Source of the DNA: Stichopus chloronotus
Lineage: Eukaryota > Echinodermata > Holothuroidea > Aspidochirotida > Stichopodidae
DNA: 64,000 nt
Reading direction: 5' to 3'
NCBI GenBank assembly: GCA_021234535.1
Contig: CM037839.1
Coordinates: forward strand, 9,983,419 to 10,047,418
Of the stretch, positions 35,801-47,800 are shown in pieces. Position numbers and translations under genes: made by a program. Under the pieces are notes generated by a model that was given only the letters and a program-made list of their open reading frames with translations, was not told the origin of the DNA and did not search any database. The first letter of the stretch is position 1, and each line of letters begins with the position of its first letter.

Positions 35801-36972
35801 AAAAGTTTGCTGTTCTGTATATTTACTGTACCTCTCTCCCGCCATCCCATTCTGCAGAAGCATATTCCAGTTTATGCCCCAATATTTAGACTGTGCTCGG
35901 ACATATGTTGGCTAAAGGGTGTGATGAAAACCTATAGTTTACTATACAAAAGGTATCATCTGCTTTGGCCTCAGACGGAATGTTGCCAAAGAACTTGTGT
36001 CAGACAATTTGGGAGGATTGACGTCACTGGTTTGTTAAGAGAAGGGAGGAGCGACATTCAAATATAATTGCCAGAAGTATGGTAAAGATTCAATAGGACC
36101 ATCCGCTTTGGGAGAAATTAAGAGTAAAAATTGATTCATCTGGTGGAGATTTGTAACTTGCCTTGCCCAGCCATAACACAGGTTGTTTCATGGAAGGTTG
36201 ACTTAAAAGTTGTTTTTCTTGAAATTTCCTTTTCCGTTTCTAGAGGTTTCTTTCTGAATGAGCCCATGTACTTTTCACCAGTCCGGATTTTTAGACCGGC
36301 CGTGACAACCAAGCAAACGATTTGTTCTTAAACTTTTCTCATTTTTTCTTTCCTTCTTGTCTACCTATTTTGGGAGAGTAAACTTCATGGTTCAGAGCTA
36401 TTGTCAAAGGAGTCAACTTGATATGGCGTATCTACTCGAGCAGAAAGGTCAACCTTGAAAAAATAGCAAACCATATTTCCAGATAGACCCTGTCCCACCT
36501 AGAAACCAAATCGCCAAACATAACGGAGTGAAAGGATAAATTGCGAAACATTTTACTTCAAATGGCTCACAATGCAAGTACGTGTGAACGGCTGTAGAAG
36601 CCTTACAGATTTATTTCTTATAATGTTAATAATGCTACTGTAATATGTTACACTGGGCAGCACTAAAAATTATCTAGGAAATTGTTTTCGAACAAGTTAC
36701 ATTGGACAGACCTGCCAAATAGTTAAATACAATTAACATCTGTAACCTCAAGTACGTATATTAGAGTATGCGGACTTGGGGGGGGGGGGGGGTTCATCCA
36801 CGATCAACACGGCATATGAACCTTGACGAGTGTTCAGACTTTCTGATCCTCAAATTCTAAAGTAACTTTTATAGAAAGTCATTACTTATCTATGGACTGG
36901 AGTTAGACTATAGTCAGAATTTTACAAATGTTGGTGTAGGGTGGATGATTCTCAAGATATTTGGACAGTTAA
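32822..36972. other. Non-coding, homopolymer-rich
   Basis: No gene is recognised. It contains C11 (33,785-33,795), C15 (34,988-35,002), G15 (35,336-35,350) and G15 (36,778-36,792), plus several poly(A) runs. A GTACAAT-A-ATTGTAC inverted repeat lies at 33,075-33,089. Open frames of up to 126 codons near 35.0-36.1 kb look like chance. Confidence 0.45.
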
Positions 36973-37221
36973 AGGCTGTAATGCATCACCCCAGACAGTT
37001 TTAATTCTCCCAACCACCTACCTCTAGTCCCTCCCTCAGCCTGTCTTACGTTCCTCCACATGTGTAATCAAAACAATGGATCCCTGTGTACGCTGTGTAA
37101 TACGAGCTGCTCTGCATCTTTCGAATTTGCTGGCAATCTTAGAGTACTGTAACTCAGAACCAGTTGAGAATTTTCCTTTCAGGGAGGTAAAAATATAGCT
37201 TAGGGTGATGCAATACAGCCT
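36973..37221. mobile_element. 249-bp MITE with TTAA target duplication
   Basis: Terminal inverted repeats AGGCTGTAWTGCATCACCC start at 36,973 and end at 37,221, with one mismatch over 19 nt. TTAA abuts both ends (36,969-36,972 and 37,222-37,225). TTAA duplication plus an AGG start suits Kolobok-like or piggyBac-like non-autonomous elements; I lean to Kolobok. No coding capacity. Confidence 0.75.
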
Positions 37222-37783
37222 TTAAGATCCATATGCTTTCCCTCTTGGATAGTTTGCAATCTAAAGAGCACTGGAGATATGACCCCTGTATGCTCACCAG
37301 GATATATGGAACTTAAATTAGGATTGTGTTTGCACAAGGACTTTTTGTAGGAGGGGCTAGAAGTAAGTAGTTAGATGGACTGGGTACGACTACCTGTCCT
37401 AAATAAATTATCATCAGTTGCAAAGGATTTATCATCTCATTTTAACTGTTACAGCTCTCAATTACTGCTCTCAATTCCAAACGGGATACCGTTTTGTTTT
37501 TTGTATTTTCCTTTTTATCTCATCGCCCTATAGGGGCTAAGATGAGATTTGTAGTCACTTGGCTAGTGGAGCTATATATTGTACTGTGCATCCATGGGAG
37601 AATGGCTGCCATGGAAACGCTTGGAGTGGATGAGTAGCGACACCGCAGGGGTACCCCATGGTAGAGTGCCCATGAGTACAGGTGGGAGTCTTGTTGGGTG
37701 GTGTAAATGTACATGAGCGACTAAGTTTAAACTTGGTAACGTTGTGCATGATGCCAATATGTCCAAGATGTATTGGTTGCATG
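37222..37783. other. Non-coding, nothing recognised
   Basis: A patch at 37,520-37,800 is open in several minus-strand frames but has no motif. Confidence 0.4.
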
Positions 37784-37791
37784 GTAATTTG

Positions 37792-38400
37792 AGTCAAATT
37801 TGCTGATTTTTTTTTTTTTTAAAAAAAGCCAATTTTGCCCCAAATTTGGTATTTCCAATATATCTTGAGAAGTGTTTGAGCATTTAATGCAAAATTTTGC
37901 AAAAACTTACCTGAGGATAAAAAAATTCAAGGTATATCACTTTTGTAGTAAAGAGAGTGAAATTTTCTGATTTTTGAGAAAAAAAGCCAATTTTGCCCCC
38001 AAATCTGTATTCCAAGCATATCTTGAGAACTATTAGATCAATTAACTTAAGTTTTGTAAGTACTAACGTGAGAACACATTGTTCAATATAATATTACTGT
38101 CATGGTAAATCAAGTCAAATTTGCTGATTTTTGAGAAAAGAGCCAATTTTTCTCCAAAATTCCTATTTCCAGCATATCTTGAGAAGTATTTGAGCATTTA
38201 ATGCAAAATTTTGCAAAACCTTACATGAGAATTAAAAATATATTTTATTCAAGGTATATCACTTTTGTAGTAAAGAGAGTGAAATTTGCTGATTTTTGAA
38301 AAAAAAAAGCCAATTTTGCCCCAAAATTTGTATTTCCAGCATATCTTGAGAACTATTAAACCAATTAACTTCAAGTTTTGTAAGTACTTAGCAAGAAACT
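37792..38400 (+). repeat. Dimeric higher-order tandem repeat
   Basis: Four related units of about 150-170 bp share AAATTTGCTGATTTTTGAG, AGCCAATTTTGCCCC and GCATATCTTGAGAA. They alternate as two types, A-B-A'-B': A starts near 37,794 and A' near 38,114, while B starts near 37,957 and B' near 38,279. The higher-order period is therefore about 320 bp. A units share ATTTGAGCATTTAATGCAAA and B units share ATCAATTAACTTAAGTTTTG. Confidence 0.85.
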
Positions 38401-39677
38401 AGTACAAATTCCCAAGTGCAGGCCCTGTATTTAAATAAATGTGCATGTTGGCAATGAGATATGCAACTTCGTGGATTGCCCTCTTGTTTTTTTTTTTTTT
38501 TTGGTTGGTTTTTTTTTTTTTGGTTATTAAGGGTGAAGTTTATTATTAAGGGTGAACTTGAAGGTTTACCATTTATGCAATCAGCCCTTGTGATGAAAAC
38601 ATACTTTGCATAAAATGTGAAAAATTAAGTGTAAAAGAAAATTACACAATACGTATAGGGTCCACATCAAACTTGTTCCAGGCCAAAATCTCAGTAACCC
38701 TTTCTGCCTTTCCTTCTATTGCATCAGTTTTGTATTAATATGCCTTAAAAGTTCAATTCCAAGTGATATACAGTTATGTTTGTCATTTACCTACCGCTAC
38801 GCAGTATAGACGTTAAGGGATCATTTGACCGTGACCGTCTGATAGCAAATAATACCCTTTCCTATTGCATGGATAGGATTTCGTGGGTGTATGGGTGTAA
38901 GTTTAAACAAAAAGGTCACCCAAAAACAATCGCACTGGGTTTCTTTCTTCTCCTCTTTATATATTTTTTTTTTTCTGAATACTGGTTTAATCTCGAAACT
39001 TTTGTCAGATTTCTACTTTCTACGGTTTTGGTATAGTAATTGAATTCATCCAAAGAAGACAAATAGTTTTATTGTTACTCATCGCTGTGTAAAGCAATTG
39101 TGTTAGGTCATCAAATTGATTGAGTTGAACTAACTTGACGTACGAAGAAAATGTTTTCCTTGGTAGTGAATTAACGATGAAAATCATTGCTTCATTTTCT
39201 GTTTCCTTCTGAAAATGGCGTATGAAATCACTTGATTGAGCGACACTTCTCCACAATAGTCATCGATACCTTTCTGTATTTTCCATCCCCGATATATGAA
39301 ATGTACGTGACTCACGGTCACAGTTCGTACATGCACGAATCAAATCTGAACGGCAGAGCTCGACAAGCAGTTCTCGGTGGAGGGAACGGGACACAAAGGA
39401 GCAGTGTAATTTTATTGAGAGAAATATCATTAGTGGACTGAGTGTGGTAAGATTCACTGGCCGTGCCTTCACATTTACATTCGCAATATTTCACTGGTAG
39501 TCTTAACGTTTTCGTGTCTTATGTCAACAGTTGAAATCATCTCGATTGCTTGATCCTAGAAGGAGAGGGTATTTCGATCTCTGGTTCCATGAATGTTTAT
39601 CGTTTCAATCCTCATAGGGTGGGCTCCTGTGCTCTATATTTCTCTTCTGCTGTTGTCAGTAAGGAATACGTTGCACA
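38401..39677. other. Non-coding, nothing recognised
   Basis: Includes two long T runs near 38,488-38,522. Confidence 0.4.
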
Positions 39678-39732
39678 CACGTGAAAACCACATGAAAACC
39701 ACATGAAAATCGCATGGATATCGCATGAGGAT
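39678..39732 (+). repeat. 11-bp tandem repeat
   Basis: About five copies of CACATGAAAAC, drifting to CGCATGGATAT and CGCATGAGGAT at the right end. Confidence 0.8.
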
Positions 39733-40671
39733 CATCAATCTCCATTCAAAAGCCAATGAAAAAAAATTAAATCAGGACGGAAGTTCTAATTATTTCCATA
39801 TCGCACTGGAATCAATAATGAATTTTCTGTTGTTGTCTTCTCAAAAGCAAAGAGAGAGCAAATTCATTTCCAACTTACTTTGCGATCAAGGGACAAGTAG
39901 CCCTATCACTGATCAAATAAGACTGATCCAGCCATTCCACACACAAAACCCCCTGCCTTCAATCCTCTCCACCTGCACTGCCCTCCTCAATTCATCGCCC
40001 TCCTTAGAACTTCATCCCCTCCTCAACACTCATGCGTCAATCAGAATGCAAAACTTGGTGACAACCTGTTCGTTTCTTGTTTGTACACTCCTTGGGTTTG
40101 ATCATTAATTAAGCTACGTTAATTGACGTCCATATAAAGGCTTGTAAATTTCCACATCTGAATGTCTCTAGAGGGTCTAGTATAATATGTATGGTGCCGC
40201 AATCCAGTTCCCCCCCCCCCCCCCATCCCTCCAAGGAAGCATATCGTGTCTAGCCATTTCTAAGAATTTACCAATATTGGAATCCTTTATTTAGGTCAGA
40301 TTTCTGGAGGGAAAAAGCTGAGATAAGGGAGGAGGATCCAACGGCGCATGTGGCATATTGCTCAAACATTTTTACCTCAACATATTATAGGGAGGTAAAA
40401 CTGACCCACCATTCTCCCCCCCCCCCCCCCGTCCGTTTTGACAACTAGACGGCGGACAGAAAAGCCCCATAAAGCTCTCTATGAGGACCGTTGTCTTCGT
40501 AATATTGCTTTTTATTCTTTTTTCTCTCTTTTTGGTCTTCCTTCTGTCTCTGTGCTTTACTTCTTTCCTCTTATTAACCTGATATGGAGCTTTCCGAGAC
40601 GCATAACTGATACGGACTATACTGAGGCACATAACTTGAATTTGACTTTCACTTTGTGTCATTGTGACTAA
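39733..40671. other. Non-coding, with two C15 runs
   Basis: C runs lie at 40,210-40,224 and 40,416-40,430. No exon is supported. Confidence 0.4.
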
Positions 40672-41030
40672 ACAGGTCAAACACTGAAAACTTTGTTAAC
40701 ATAATATCTCAAGGTAGGAAAAAATAAGTTTTGATAACTAGTATGTGAGTATCTTATATCTGGTAAAATAACGGCATTGTTTGAGTGGAGGTCAAACGTC
40801 ATCTGCTGTAACAAGAGGTCAAACACTGAAAACTTTTAATCATGATATCTCAAGTGCGGAATCATGGAAACTTTTGATATTTAGCATATGTGAATGCCTT
40901 ACATCATCTTGAAAGACCGTATTGTTTTTTGTTGGAGGTCAAAGGTCATCTGAGATCACAGAGGTTAAACCTTGAAATGCTCCAATCATGATATTTTAAG
41001 ACAGGAAACATTTGTTCTTTCCCTATTTGG
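40672..41030 (+). repeat. ~143-bp tandem repeat carrying AGGTCA half-sites
   Basis: Three diverged units start at about 40,674, 40,815 and 40,960. Each begins with AGGTCAAACACTGAAAAC or its variant, continues with ATGATATCTCAAG and ends with GAGGTCAAANGTCATCTG. AGGTCA half-sites recur several times. Confidence 0.8.
40936..40948 (+). promoter_or_regulatory. Perfect DR1 nuclear-receptor element
   Basis: AGGTCAAAGGTCA is an exact direct repeat of AGGTCA with a one-base spacer, the consensus bound by RXR, HNF4 and PPAR-type receptors. It lies within a tandem repeat whose first unit has one mismatch (AGGTCAAACGTCA). Function is unknown. Confidence 0.45.
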
Positions 41031-44000
41031 GTATGTTGATGATGTGCCATTTTATGTAGTGGACAAATCCTCTTTTTTTTTTGGTTTTTACCAAGAGTAA
41101 GGAAATTTAATATCATCTGAACACCACATGTGGCCGAGTGATGATGGCAATGAGGTGTTGAGTGTACCATTACACCACCCATTGCACGAACTCCCTTACT
41201 TGCCGCCATCCCTCGGCCATGAATGGCTTCCTTGACAGGCTTCCACCAACGCCAGTGACTGAGAACCATCTGTTATGTCTTTCGTCCAATTCTGGACTTT
41301 GGTCGCTTGCAGTCCGTTTTTGTAGGCTAATATTACACTTGGTACGTGTCAAATTGAACCACTGGAATATGTACATCCACGAGACCTTTTGGCTGATAGG
41401 CAGCAAATCTCTGATATTACATACCTTGGATGCACAAGAGAAGCCCTCAACTAAGTCAGTGGGAGAGATTAATTGTGGTGTGATATAAGCACCCGGAAGC
41501 CAAATATATCTCTAGTTTGATTCCTTGTGGTGTGCTTGTCTCTGTTTATTTCAGTATAGTTATTTGTTTCTCTGTTTGATGTTGACCTATCTCCGGATCA
41601 CTTGCCTTCTTTGAATAATTCGTAATGCGACTGAATAGATATGACCTTTCACAATTTTTTTCACTGATTTTCGTAACAGTTTATCGGTTTTAACTTGTAA
41701 ACGCCGGAGTGAAAGGAATATAAAGTTGCATTGGTTGGTACCGGTAATAATCGATTTGTGGCAAGCTTCTCCACACAGACTAAAGCTCATATACATATAG
41801 CAAAAACCGTGGGGTATGGGAAACTTAGCTCTTATTACAACGCTGCTTCCATCTTCATTTCCGCCGTATCTCCTTTAGAAAAACATAACTTGGGGCGTCA
41901 TCCAAAAAGTTAGATGTCCACATTTAAAGTACTTTTCCCGATTGTTCAACACACCTGGTATGTTTCAATACAAACACAAACGTATCCAATACACCCAGAT
42001 CAGGTATACGGTAGCTGTTAAATATAATGCTTAAGTACCATATTGAGTTTATAACATTAATACTAAGATCAAACAGAGATCAAACATAAACCATAGGTAT
42101 ATAATCTGAACTTAGCAACGATGTAGAAGCTCCTATAAACCTATGCAGGTCATGTGTACCTTCTTAGCTTCTTATTGGAGAAATTTATCTCGAAATACGA
42201 AATAAAGAATTTCATTTGACGAATGAACTTGCAAGTTTTATCCTCGTTATTTGTGAAGCAGGTACGCCACATGTTCATTTTTTAAATTGCTTCTAACTCA
42301 CCTGTACAGTTCTTTTGTCTCAAAAAAAAAATCATCCTACTTGTTATGTTGATGTTTGAGGAACATGGCCAGACAACACCTCATTTTGCCATCAAAATTG
42401 TTGACAAATTCAGACTGGAGATTAACCCTCATCAGATCTATGTGAATATAAAATTCATCTCCACCGATTTAATTCGATTCATGGCAAGCTTTTGTTAAAC
42501 AATTATGGTTTCAAGACCCAGACCCGTATGCAGCTTTTTCAGTGTGTGTGTGTGTGTGGGGGGGGGGGGGGGTGGGTGGCTCTATTTTACCACAAGTGAA
42601 ACATTTTACACAACAGTTATGACCAACAAATAAAACTCATTATATATGTTTCTAAAGTAGGCCTCCTATCATAGGCTGAGCCGGGGAACTTCTGATCTGG
42701 ATACGGGCCTGAGACCTGTAGCTGTGTTACTTTTCAAAACAAACTGAAAATTCACCTCATTGCTAAATAAGCTGACTGATTTTTGGTTGTCTTTGGTTGT
42801 CTCCTTTTTCTTCCTTTACTAAGTTGTTTTCTTGTTTGTTCCTTCTGTGCGGTCGCTAGCGTTGTACAACTTTGCAATTTGTTCCAGTGTCTTGTTTATA
42901 CTATATTACTTTACATACTGTACTACTATATATGTGTACACGAAACAACACGTGAAACTTGAAAACGTATTGCATCGATATTTATTTTTAAGGTGTGGGG
43001 TGAGGTGTAGAGGCAGAAATGACGGGGTGCATTTTTTACAAATAGGCTCCCAGTCAACCGATGGTTGCATTCCTCTTAGGATGTACATAGAAACCCTAGA
43101 TGTAAACAGACAGTTAATGTCCTACTATAGACCAAAATGTCATAGATGAAAATGCCAGCCAAATTAATTCCACAAAACAGTTCTTTAGGTGGGGGAGTGG
43201 GGGTATATGTGGAGAAAAGCAGATGGTAGTGACATCAAATCTGTTTTTCTGCACTGATAACCTTTAGACTCTCAATTAGGGTAGAACAGCAAAGGGTTAT
43301 ATTACATGCAGGACTGGTTTTTGGCAGGGAAAAAAAAGAGACCCGGGTTGAAGGGGTAGATGGAATCCGACCCGCCCCCCCCTCCCTCTCCCTCGCGAGG
43401 GAGTCTCTCAAGATTACGCCCGAAAGCAAGATGCTTGGCACAAACATTTTAGCAATTGAGAGTTCTGATTTTAAGTTTCAGTACATTGCACCTTCCGCAA
43501 CTCCAGCTCTTTTTCCTGTATGGTTTGTTGTGTCCCCTAGACCCAGGCTGGTTAAAAAAAATCTTATAAATAAAAAACATGGCAAATTATTAGTTTAATA
43601 TTGCGTTATGTTGTATTCACTGTGTCAGGTCACGTCCTGATGATGACAGTATGAGCAAACCTTGAAACTTTGTGCCTACGTCGGGCCTAGTCACGTGATC
43701 TCAGGTAAAATCTGTTGTACAATCAACGACCAATCACCGGCGCTCGTTACAGTCGAGTGACGAGATCACAATATACGGTTGTCGTTAAACTGGACGTCTT
43801 TTGATCGAAATATTTGACTGAAAAGAAGCTTTGTGTGATTCCAAACACACTTAACCATAACCACAGACAAAGGTCTTTGTTATCACGAAAGAAAATCGCA
43901 AAACCAAAAGAACTATATATTTGTCACTGTATTGCCTTTTCACAATACTAACTTTAGGGCAGAAAAGGGGACACTATATTCGCTTACTCGCTGACGCGTG

Positions 44001-45968
44001 ACGAAATATGACCGCTATCATGTAGGTGGGGCAACCATATGTATAGTGCGCTCGATTCTTCTCAGCACGTTCAGTGCTGATAGACCGCAGTATTTACATA
44101 TGGTTCAAAGAAATGGGAGAAAATTAATGACCTTACACTGCGATATTGTGAGCAGGTATACTGGTGTGAAGGAAATAATATTGGACCTTTATATTTGAAT
44201 TGCACGTCAGCGATGACGTAGGTTAAAGGTTCAATAAATTTGAAGAATTGGTCGGTAAATTCAGTGAAGTTTGGGTGGAGAACCTTGCGATAGTGAGTAA
44301 AAGGCTAGGAGACTAACCGACCGTGGAGAACTGGATTAAGTAGCTGTAAAACCAGAAAAGACAATCCCAACAGACAGCAGATAAACAGAAACTGAAAGTA
44401 AGCGAAAGATGGCAGACAAATGACTTTAATATAGGCGGTATCCGCGTCGACAATTAGGCGAGTATTTATATCTGGCGTGATGTTTTCTACGGCTGAGGTG
44501 AACTAATGTACACAAGCATTGCACCTAAATATAACTAGATTTTGTGTGCTTAGCCTGTGCTGTGTGAAATGATGTATTCTTAATTCCTACTAGTTATCAA
44601 ACCAACTATCAAAATATCAATAAATCAATGAAAGTGTTATAAACCGATTGCGTGACAGCCAAATATGTCCCACAGTCACTCAATACTGTGCAAAAAAAAA
44701 TCTGAAAATCCTTTTGAGTCCAGAAACACTGTAAATTGTTTTTCCAGTGTCTTCGTGCCCCACCCCTTCCGTCACCAACATCGTTCTTATGCACATTGCT
44801 CAGTTGTTTTGTTTGATGTTAGTTCGATTCTTTCTTCTTTTTTTTTCATTTTAATGTCCATCCGTAATTTAAGCTTCAAAAAGTCGTTGTCGGTGGGTCG
44901 TTGCAAACCATACGTGTTTTACGTTGGCTTGAAATTGTCTTTCCCCCTTCACTTTGAAAAAAAAAATCAATTAAAAGATAACCTCAGATGCCTAACTTTA
45001 ACCTCTTGTGCTTTACTTTGCATCATGTATTTGAAGTCATGTAAGTAGCTCCCTGATAGCCACACTGGTAACAAAAAATATTAAATTGCAATCTAGTACG
45101 ATACAATGCATCGTCTGAAGTCACTTTTTTTAACTTAGGAATATTTTAAGGAGGGGGGGGGGCAGGGGGAGTTGTCAGTCATTCGCTTTCGTGTCATATT
45201 TAAAGCATCGAATATTATAAACTTCCTTTACTACTACCATGCAGGGGAGATTGGAGAATTTTCGTCAGTGAGGGAGCCGAGTATCCAGTACTCTGCAACT
45301 GTAAATGGACAGCTATTGTGCTTTAGTTTTCCGTTTGCAAGTAACGTAACGTATGGAGTGCAACATAAAGCTAACTACGTACGTCTTTATTTCTGGTGTT
45401 TTTATTTACATGAAGAAAATTTGAAATGAACTGAATTTATTTAAGGGTTTGAGTGAGAAAATTCACCTTGAGTTGATTTTTCTTTCTAAACTGATTGTCC
45501 ACCGAAATATAGAGACGTTGGGGAGGTGCTTGAAGGTAGAAGAAACGGTAATTATTGCGTTAATTACTGTTGAATGAGAACTCTTAATATTTGAAAACAA
45601 CAGGCCTGTTTCTTTTATTATTAAAAAATAGCAAAGGTGCCTCTTACAACTTGCCTTCCCGGCAATGCGTCTGTTATTGATTCATAATCGAGTATCAAAC
45701 TCGTGCTGGTCGTGCTCTTTGGGAGCTGGAATATGAGTTGTACAGGTAATCTCCTTCATTTACCTTTGTTCTTCGTCAGAGTTTCAGAGAAGAGAAAGCA
45801 GAGGAAAAGATCACATGTCAAGAAACCTTAGAGAAAACTATGCACTCACAGTCCAAAGATCTGAATATGAAAATTGTCTCGACATTTTTGTTAGCCCTTC
45901 AAAATCCAGACTCTAAATGAAAGAATAGCGGCAGTCAATCTTTGTTACATGAAATCAAACAGACCAAT
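41031..45968. other. Non-coding, nothing recognised
   Basis: It contains GT12 followed by G15 (42,543-42,572) and a G10 run (45,153-45,162). A 41.2-41.5 kb patch is open on both strands for 80-108 codons, with no motif or splice pair. TCACGTGA lies near 43,692. Confidence 0.45.
42543..42572. repeat. (GT)n-G15 compound repeat
   Basis: A GT microsatellite runs directly into 15 G (42,558-42,572). Confidence 0.95.
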
Positions 45969-46067
45969 CTGTCTATCTATCTATCTATCTACCTATCTAT
46001 CTATCTATCTGTCTATCTGTCTATCTGTCTATCTATCTATCTGTCTATCTATCTGTCTATCTATCTG

Positions 46068-46113
<46 letters not shown>
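45969..46113 (+). repeat. CTAT/CTGT microsatellite 1
   Basis: Mostly CTAT units with scattered CTGT. It leaves a Leu-Ser-Ile-Tyr open frame that is an artefact of the repeat. Confidence 0.95.
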
Positions 46114-46117
46114 CAAC

Positions 46118-46527
46118 GGAAATGATATAAATTATAGCAATCTCGTTAGTATTAGATATTAGTGCGACGGATCAGTGATTTGCGGCCCTACTATTTAAAA
46201 GATACCAATCATTCAGAATATAATTTAGTGGCGCTACACATAAAAAAGACTGCTGGCAGCTTAGTGGCCTGATTAATGAACACCTTGTCGTCCTTGACAT
46301 AATTCGCGTCTCAATTCAGTGCATTTCCTTTGCCAAGAGTAATGGACTATTGTCAAACCTTATTAGGGTCTAAGAATAGAGTGTACTGATTGCAGTGTTA
46401 GCGAGGTCGAATGGTTAGAGAAACTGCAGACTTGACTAACTTGAACCTGGCTTATATTCGTTTTCTCTCTCTCTCTTTTTCTTTTCTTTCGCCCTTCCCC
46501 CCCCCCCATTTTTTTCCTTTTATTCTC
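46118..46527 (+). repeat. Segmental duplication, copy 1
   Basis: Nearly identical to 46,754-47,085: GGAAATGATATAAATTATAG, TGCGACGGATCAGTGATTTG, GTGGCGCTACACATAAAAA and the terminal C-run/T-run are shared. About 80 nt in the middle (46,310-46,395) are absent from the second copy. Confidence 0.9.
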
Positions 46528-46746
46528 TATCTATCTATCTGTCTATCTGTCTATCTGTCTATCTGTCTATCTGTCTATCTGTCTATCTGTCTATCTGTCT
46601 ATCTGTCTATCTGTCTATCTGTCTATCTGTCTATCTGTCTATCTGTCTATCTGTCTATCTGTCTATCTGTCTATCTGTCTGTCTGCCTGTCTGTCTATCT
46701 GTCTATCTGTCTATGTATCTATCTATCTATGTATATATCTACCTAT
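46528..46746 (+). repeat. CTGTCTAT microsatellite 2
   Basis: A long, very regular alternation of CTGT and CTAT, giving an 8-nt period, with more diverged units at the right end. The regularity suggests recent expansion. Confidence 0.95.
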
Positions 46747-46753
46747 TTCCAAA

Positions 46754-47085
46754 GGAAATGATATAAATTATAGCAATCTCGTTAGAATTAGGTATTAGTG
46801 CGACGGATCAGTGATTTGCTTGTGGTCCTACTATTTAAAAGATACCAACCTTTCAGAATATAATTTAGTGGCGCTACACATAAAAAGAAAAGACTGCTGG
46901 CAGCCTAGTGGCCTGATCAATGAACACCTCGTCGTCCTTGACATAATTCGATTGCTGCGTTAGTGAAGTCGAATGGTTAGAGAAACTGCAGGCTTGACTA
47001 ACCTGGCTTATATTCGTTTTCTTTCTCTCTAACTCTTTTTCTTTTCTCTCGCCCCCCCCCCCCCCCCCCATTTTTTCTTTTATTC
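46754..47085 (+). repeat. Segmental duplication, copy 2
   Basis: Tandem copy of 46,118-46,527 separated by microsatellite 2. It ends in a C18 run (47,052-47,069), the longest in the window, against C11 at the same place in copy 1. Confidence 0.9.
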
Positions 47086-47768
47086 TTCAGCTTAACTTAC
47101 TAACTTTGCCACATGGAGCGCGAAAGAGGCATGGACGATCAATGCTAAATACAAAAGTTACGGTACCCGTCTTGTGGAAAACAGGAAAAATAATTACGAA
47201 AAATACTCAGCAACACGGCCGGAAACACGAAAGATTGAAGGAAAATAATGAGGAAGTGGAATCTATCCAGATGTACAACCAACTGCATTTTTCTCTCCAT
47301 TCATTTTCGAACCCATATCGCATCATTTAAGAGTGATCCAATATTCACTTAAACTTGGAAAGAATCCTCAATCCCTGTTGTCCCATTTCAGTCAGGTGAC
47401 CGTGCATGATCCGTAGGATAATACACGAATGAATGAAAAGTCAACAAAGAACTCCGATAAATGGGGAGTTAAATTTTAAAAGGTCCGTCTGTTGTTAAAT
47501 GGACCAAGACAGTATTTCTCCAGTGTTTAATACCTCGACAAGGTAATAATTGCATGGTCCCGGCAGGGTAATACTTGCTTGAATCGAGCATGGTATACCG
47601 TATATCTCTCTCCGTTAAGGCACAGGCTCTACTATGCCCACATACATCAAAGGCCTAGCCCAGGGGCAACTAAAAAGCGAAGCATAATATTTTTTAAGGC
47701 TATATTTGTTCCGACATTTGGCATAAAACTCTCACAGGCAAAGGTTCCGTACACTCTAAATCAACTTG
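47086..47768. other. Non-coding, nothing recognised
   Basis: No motif or splice pair is seen. Confidence 0.4.
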
Positions 47769-47800
47769 AATAACATCAGCGTAAAAGCGCTGATGTTATT
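47769..47800. repeat. Perfect 13-bp stem hairpin
   Basis: AATAACATCAGCG and its exact complement CGCTGATGTTATT are separated by the 6-nt loop TAAAAG. There is no T run after it and no gene beside it. It could be an element end or a structured RNA. Confidence 0.7.

Noticed and set aside
41162..41488. 108-codon plus-strand frame with an open complementary frame
   Set aside because: No recognisable motif, no paired splice sites and no support from neighbours.
46411..46761. 116-codon frame encoding repeated Leu-Ser-Ile-Tyr/Cys-Leu
   Set aside because: A direct translation of the CTGTCTAT microsatellite.
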